From assembly GCF_000155735.2 (NCBI RefSeq), contig NC_020908.1, forward strand, positions 3,291,001-3,355,000: a stretch of DNA of 64,000 nt. Reading direction: 5' to 3'. The position numbers and the translations under genes are program-made. Source of the DNA: Octadecabacter arcticus 238. Lineage in GTDB: Bacteria > Pseudomonadota > Alphaproteobacteria > Rhodobacterales > Rhodobacteraceae. The notes under the pieces were generated by a model. It had not been told where the DNA came from and did not search any database. It saw only the letters and a program-made list of their open reading frames with translations. Positions 60,939 through 64,000 of this stretch are shown piece by piece (the first letter of the stretch is position 1; every line of letters begins with the position of its first letter).

Positions 60939-61742
60939 TTACTGGCCCCAGACATAGACAGATGCGAACAAGAACAGCCATACCACGTCCACAAAGTGCC
61001 AGTACCAAGCCGCAGCTTCGAAGCCGATGTGGCGTTCTGCCGTGAAGTGGCCCTTGCGGACACGCAGGTAGCACACGAACAAAAAGATCGTGCCGATCAC
61101 AACGTGAAAGCCGTGAAATCCCGTCGCCATAAAGAAGTTCGCGCCATAAATATTTCCAGCAAGACCAAAGGCCGCATGGCTGTATTCATAGGCTTGGAAC
61201 CCAGTGAACAACACACCGAGCAAAACGGCGAGGATCAGACCGCTTTTGACGTCTTCGCGGTTGTCTTCATGGACAAGTGCGTGGTGCGCCCAAGTCGCGG
61301 CAGCGCCCGAACACAGCAGGATCAACGTGTTGATCAGCGGCAAATGCCAAGGGTCGAACGTTTCAATCCCAGCCGGAGGGAATTGTCCGTCGATCGCTGG
61401 CGATTGTGGCCCCATCGGGTACATCGCGTGCTTGAAAAAAGACCAGAACCATGCGGCAAAAAACATGATTTCGGACATAATGAACATAATGAACCCATAT
61501 CGCAGGCCGATGCTGACGACTGGCGTGTGATCACCTTGGTGGGATTCAACGATAACGTCAGACCACCACGCGTACATGCAGTACAGCACCCCCGCGAAGC
61601 CCATCAGGAACATGTAGGGGCTGTCACTAGAATCCATCCAGAGAACGGCGCCAAACAGCATTAAGAAGACCGCGACCGCTGTTAGCAGTGGCCACACAGA
61701 AGGCGGCAGGATGTGATAATCGTGGTTTTTTTCGTGGGCCAT
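60939..61742 (-). CDS. ctaE: Cytochrome c oxidase subunit III
   Basis: 267 residues with seven membrane helices; [18 protein letters not shown] at the start, [28 protein letters not shown] and the end [14 protein letters not shown] are standard subunit III motifs. Forms the aa3-type oxidase with ctaC (here, partial) and ctaD (not in the window). Confidence 0.96.
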   Translation of the reverse strand: MAHEKNHDYHILPPSVWPLLTAVAVFLMLFGAVLWMDSSDSPYMFLMGFAGVLYCMYAWWSDVIVESHQGDHTPVVSIGLRYGFIMFIMSEIMFFAAWFWSFFKHAMYPMGPQSPAIDGQFPPAGIETFDPWHLPLINTLILLCSGAAATWAHHALVHEDNREDVKSGLILAVLLGVLFTGFQAYEYSHAAFGLAGNIYGANFFMATGFHGFHVVIGTIFLFVCYLRVRKGHFTAERHIGFEAAAWYWHFVDVVWLFLFASVYVWGQ

Positions 61743-61769
61743 GCGTTTCGTTCCCTTACGGCGTTGTTC

Positions 61770-62396
61770 TTAATTCAAATCTGTCGATTGCACTGCATCC
61801 AGCGCGGCCTGATCATCCACCTCGAGGGTAGCCTGCTCATACTCTAGCGGCAAATCGTTCAAGTGGAAGGTATACCCCAACGTGATCGTATGCACATACT
61901 GCCCTTCGCGGTCGTCGACAATGGCCGGATCGATATAGAAAGTGACAGGCATATTGACCGTTTCACCCGGTTGCAGGATCTGCTGTTCAAAGCAGAAGCA
62001 GTCGATCTTATCGAAAAATACGCCAGCCTCGTAGGGGGCAACGTTATAGGACGCGGACCCCGCTATGGCATGATCGGTCGGGTTGGTGGCCTCATAAAAG
62101 GCCAGAACTGTTTCACCAATACGGACCTCCATCTCGCGCTGTACGGGTTTGAACGTCCACGGCATGTCAGAAGCCACCGCGCTGTCAAACCGCACTGTGA
62201 TGGTCTGATCCAGAATCGTATCGCTGCCGGATGTGGCGATATTAGTAACGCCACCAAACCCGGTGACGCGGCAGAACCAGTCATAAAACGGCACGGATGC
62301 CCACGATAGGGCCCCCATCAGAACGACAACACTAACGGCCTGTGCAGCCGTGCGGTTCGCGCCTTCGCTGATATAATGAAACGGATTCATTTTCAT
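61770..62396 (-). CDS. ctaG: Cytochrome c oxidase assembly protein CtaG/Cox11
   Basis: 208 residues with one N-terminal membrane helix and the copper motif CFCFEQQ (CxCF) in the periplasmic domain, then PVTFYIDP. Delivers copper to the CuB site of subunit I. Overlaps the small upstream gene by 4 bp. Confidence 0.94.
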   Translation of the reverse strand: MKMNPFHYISEGANRTAAQAVSVVVLMGALSWASVPFYDWFCRVTGFGGVTNIATSGSDTILDQTITVRFDSAVASDMPWTFKPVQREMEVRIGETVLAFYEATNPTDHAIAGSASYNVAPYEAGVFFDKIDCFCFEQQILQPGETVNMPVTFYIDPAIVDDREGQYVHTITLGYTFHLNDLPLEYEQATLEVDDQAALDAVQSTDLN

Positions 62397-62668
62397 TCAC
62401 TTGCCCCTTCTTGGGTGGCAGTTGCTGCTGTTGCACGTTCTGCGGCCACGTCAGCCGCGCGCCGCTCTGCAGCTTCTAATGCGCCAAGTTCCAACTGTGG
62501 ACGCGCAACATGATCAAACTTTTCCAACTGGCGAATATCCGTCAGGCCTAAAACCTTCACGACGGTCAGTCCGAATACGATACCGATCAAGCCAAGTAAC
62601 AACAGGCCAACGCCCATGTTGCGGCCTTTGCGGCGCGAATGGATCTCATGTTCAACTTTCATCGCCAT
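62393..62668 (-). CDS. Small membrane protein of the cox cluster
   Basis: 91 residues: basic N-terminus MAMKVEHEIHSRRKGRN, one membrane helix GVGLLLLGLIGIVFGLTVV, and an Ala/Glu-rich cytoplasmic or periplasmic tail. Small proteins of this type sit between ctaB and ctaG in Rhodobacterales and are annotated as oxidase assembly proteins without proof. ATG 62668 lies one base past the ctaB stop. Confidence 0.8.
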   Translation of the reverse strand: MAMKVEHEIHSRRKGRNMGVGLLLLGLIGIVFGLTVVKVLGLTDIRQLEKFDHVARPQLELGALEAAERRAADVAAERATAATATQEGASE

Positions 62669-62669
62669 G

Positions 62670-63611
62670 CTACCAGCCCGCCCAAGATGTGAGGCCATAA
62701 TTACGCAACAGCGCCTCGATCATCAACGCGCCGAAATGGCCAAACAGATAATACAGCGATACTTTGAACGTGTGTTTTTCAACGGCGTAATTGTCTGCGT
62801 CCGAATCTGCATCCGTGCGGCGCCAGATTGCGTAGCAGCCTTTCAGGAACCAGATGTTCAGCGCCACAGCCACGAACAGATAAAATGGTCCGCCAATCGA
62901 CGTAAAACCAAGCCAAAGCGCGACAAGAACCAGCGGCGCGCAATAGGCGATAATATGTTTACGCGTCACTGTGCGCCCGTGGGTTTCCGTCAGCATCGGC
63001 ACACCCGCATCACCGTAATCGGATTTCACAAACAGTGCCAACGCCCAGAAATGCGGCGGCGTCCACATGAAGATCAGCGCAAACATCAACACAGATTCGA
63101 TAGACACGCTGCCCGTGGCCACGGCCCAACCAATCATCGGGGGGAACGCACCGGCCGCGCCGCCAATCACGATGTTTTGCGGCGTGGATCGCTTTAGCCA
63201 CATGGAATAGATGACCGCGTAGAAAAAGATCGTGAACGCAAGCAAGCCCGCGGCCAAAGCGTTCGTCGCCAAGAACAACAGCACAATGGAAAAACCTGAC
63301 AACGCCAGACCAATGCCAAGCGCCTCCCCCTCAGTTACAGTGCCCGACGGGATCGGGCGTTTGACGGTGCGCTTCATGATCGCGTCAATGTCGGCGTCCC
63401 ACCACATATTCAACGAAGCCGACGCGCCCGCGCCAACGGCGATGCATAAAATGGCAACAAATCCGATGAACGGGTTTACGCCAACAGGGGCAACAACCAG
63501 CCCTACGAACGCTGTAAAAACGACCAGTTGCATAACCCGCGGCTTCATCAGGGCGAAATAATCGCCCATTTGCGCGTCTTGCGTCTGCGTTTGGTTGGTT
63601 GCGTCTGCCAT
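62670..63611 (-). CDS. ctaB: Protoheme IX farnesyltransferase
   Basis: 313 residues, nine predicted helices of the UbiA superfamily. The first Asp-rich motif NMWWDADIDAIMKRT and the second region with YTPLKR-like YSMWLKRSTPQN are present. Makes heme O from heme B for the oxidase. Confidence 0.94.
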   Translation of the reverse strand: MADATNQTQTQDAQMGDYFALMKPRVMQLVVFTAFVGLVVAPVGVNPFIGFVAILCIAVGAGASASLNMWWDADIDAIMKRTVKRPIPSGTVTEGEALGIGLALSGFSIVLLFLATNALAAGLLAFTIFFYAVIYSMWLKRSTPQNIVIGGAAGAFPPMIGWAVATGSVSIESVLMFALIFMWTPPHFWALALFVKSDYGDAGVPMLTETHGRTVTRKHIIAYCAPLVLVALWLGFTSIGGPFYLFVAVALNIWFLKGCYAIWRRTDADSDADNYAVEKHTFKVSLYYLFGHFGALMIEALLRNYGLTSWAGW

Positions 63612-63652
63612 TTTATCCTCGGTACAAACGTTGAAAACACGAAACCCCAGTC

Positions 63653-63670
63653 CTTAAGTCGAAACTTAAG
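63653..63670. other. Small hairpin between ctaC and ctaB
   Basis: CTTAAGT (63653-63659), loop CGAA, ACTTAAG (63664-63670) just at the ctaC stop codon. Without a T-run it is not a terminator; it could shield the mRNA or just be chance. Confidence 0.45.
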
Positions 63671-64000
63671 TTGGGAATTCCACTTTCGCGCCCGCAAGCC
63701 ATTCTTCGTAAACGTCAGGATGCACGACTTTAACAGTGATCGGCATAAAGGCATGGTCTTTACCACACAGCTCAGAACACTGGCCAAAGTAGATGCCTTC
63801 ACGCTCTGCATTAAACCAAAGCTGCGCAAAACGACCCGGTACCGCGTCTTGCTTTACGCCAAACGCCGGAATCGTCCACGAATGGATAACGTCCGCGCCC
63901 GTAATGGTCATCACAACAGTCGCGCCCATTGGCACAACGACAGCGGTGTCAGTCGCAAGGCGGAATTCATCTTCGGAATAACCGGCTTCTTCGAGTTGTT
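63666..64000 (-). CDS. ctaC: Cytochrome c oxidase subunit II, C-terminal part (runs off the window)
   Basis: The cupredoxin domain with the CuA site: [16 protein letters not shown] (His ligand), then [16 protein letters not shown] (two Cys, Glu, His, Met ligands). The N-terminal membrane helices lie beyond the window end. First visible gene of the oxidase assembly cluster. Confidence 0.95.
   Translation of the reverse strand, partial: QLEEAGYSEDEFRLATDTAVVVPMGATVVMTITGADVIHSWTIPAFGVKQDAVPGRFAQLWFNAEREGIYFGQCSELCGKDHAFMPITVKVVHPDVYEEWLAGAKVEFPT

Noticed and set aside
1..64000. tRNA or rRNA genes, including tRNA attachment sites next to the accessory patches
   Set aside because: I looked through the intergenic gaps and saw no convincing cloverleaf or T-loop sequence; a tRNA search program would be decisive.

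Overview
The window looks like the chromosome of a marine alphaproteobacterium of the Rhodobacterales (Roseobacter group). Reasons: a class I lysyl-tRNA synthetase, the order ctaC-ctaB-small protein-ctaG-ctaE-surf1-thrC-M16 protease, ptsP (enzyme I Ntr) beside lysC, and moderately GC-rich housekeeping genes. The number and nesting of insertion sequences recalls Octadecabacter-like genomes, but the genus is a guess.

Layout. 1-6.9 kb: lysK (partial), a TerB-like protein, nadD-dacB, a PAS-GGDEF-EAL protein and ettA. 6.9-12.6 kb is an accessory patch: a low-GC toxin-antitoxin pair of the DarT1/NADAR type whose toxin frame is broken in an A6 tract, a detached 3' fragment of a phnA-like gene, a decayed IS3 element, a 111-bp MITE-like element, a response regulator with a degenerate output domain, intact phnA, cspA and a dodecin gene with an internal TGA. 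12.6-24.7 kb: an arylesterase/ABC exporter locus, a gamma-glutamylcyclotransferase-like gene split by an ISAs1 element, gltX-MATE, a DUF1801 fragment, nadE and a secreted protein of 18-19 MORN repeats. 24.9-29.4 kb is a pile of insertion sequences: IS66 abuts an IS630, which contains an IS481-like element, which contains an IS200-type element. 29.9-33.1 kb: an FeS photolyase, a DUF2805 protein and an ABC1 kinase. 33.1-41.8 kb: a probable peptide or amide uptake and catabolism operon (M20 hydrolase, SBP, two permeases, fused ATPase, aldehyde dehydrogenase, P1 peptidase). 41.8-44.4 kb: modABC. 44.4-57.5 kb: housekeeping genes (NUDIX, DUF1178, apt, mtnP, SulP transporter, flavin reductase, EcsC, ptsP, lysC, FAD-linked oxidase, three GNATs). 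57.5-64 kb: M16 protease, thrC and the cytochrome c oxidase assembly cluster down to a partial ctaC.

Genome decay is a theme. Three genes carry a one-base deletion (darT, IS3 orfB, the GGCT-like gene; two of the three lie in homopolymers), three reading frames carry an in-frame TGA (IS3 orfB, dodecin, IS630), and several genes survive only as fragments. Either this is real pseudogenisation in an IS-rich genome or some of it is sequencing error in homopolymers; reads are needed to decide. The most interesting biology is the DarT1-NADAR locus with a toxin that a single A would restore, followed by the phnA 3'-end duplication that brackets a 3-kb segment, the MORN protein built by a 9+9 block duplication, and the four-layer IS pile. 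No CRISPR array, rRNA or tRNA gene was recognised.
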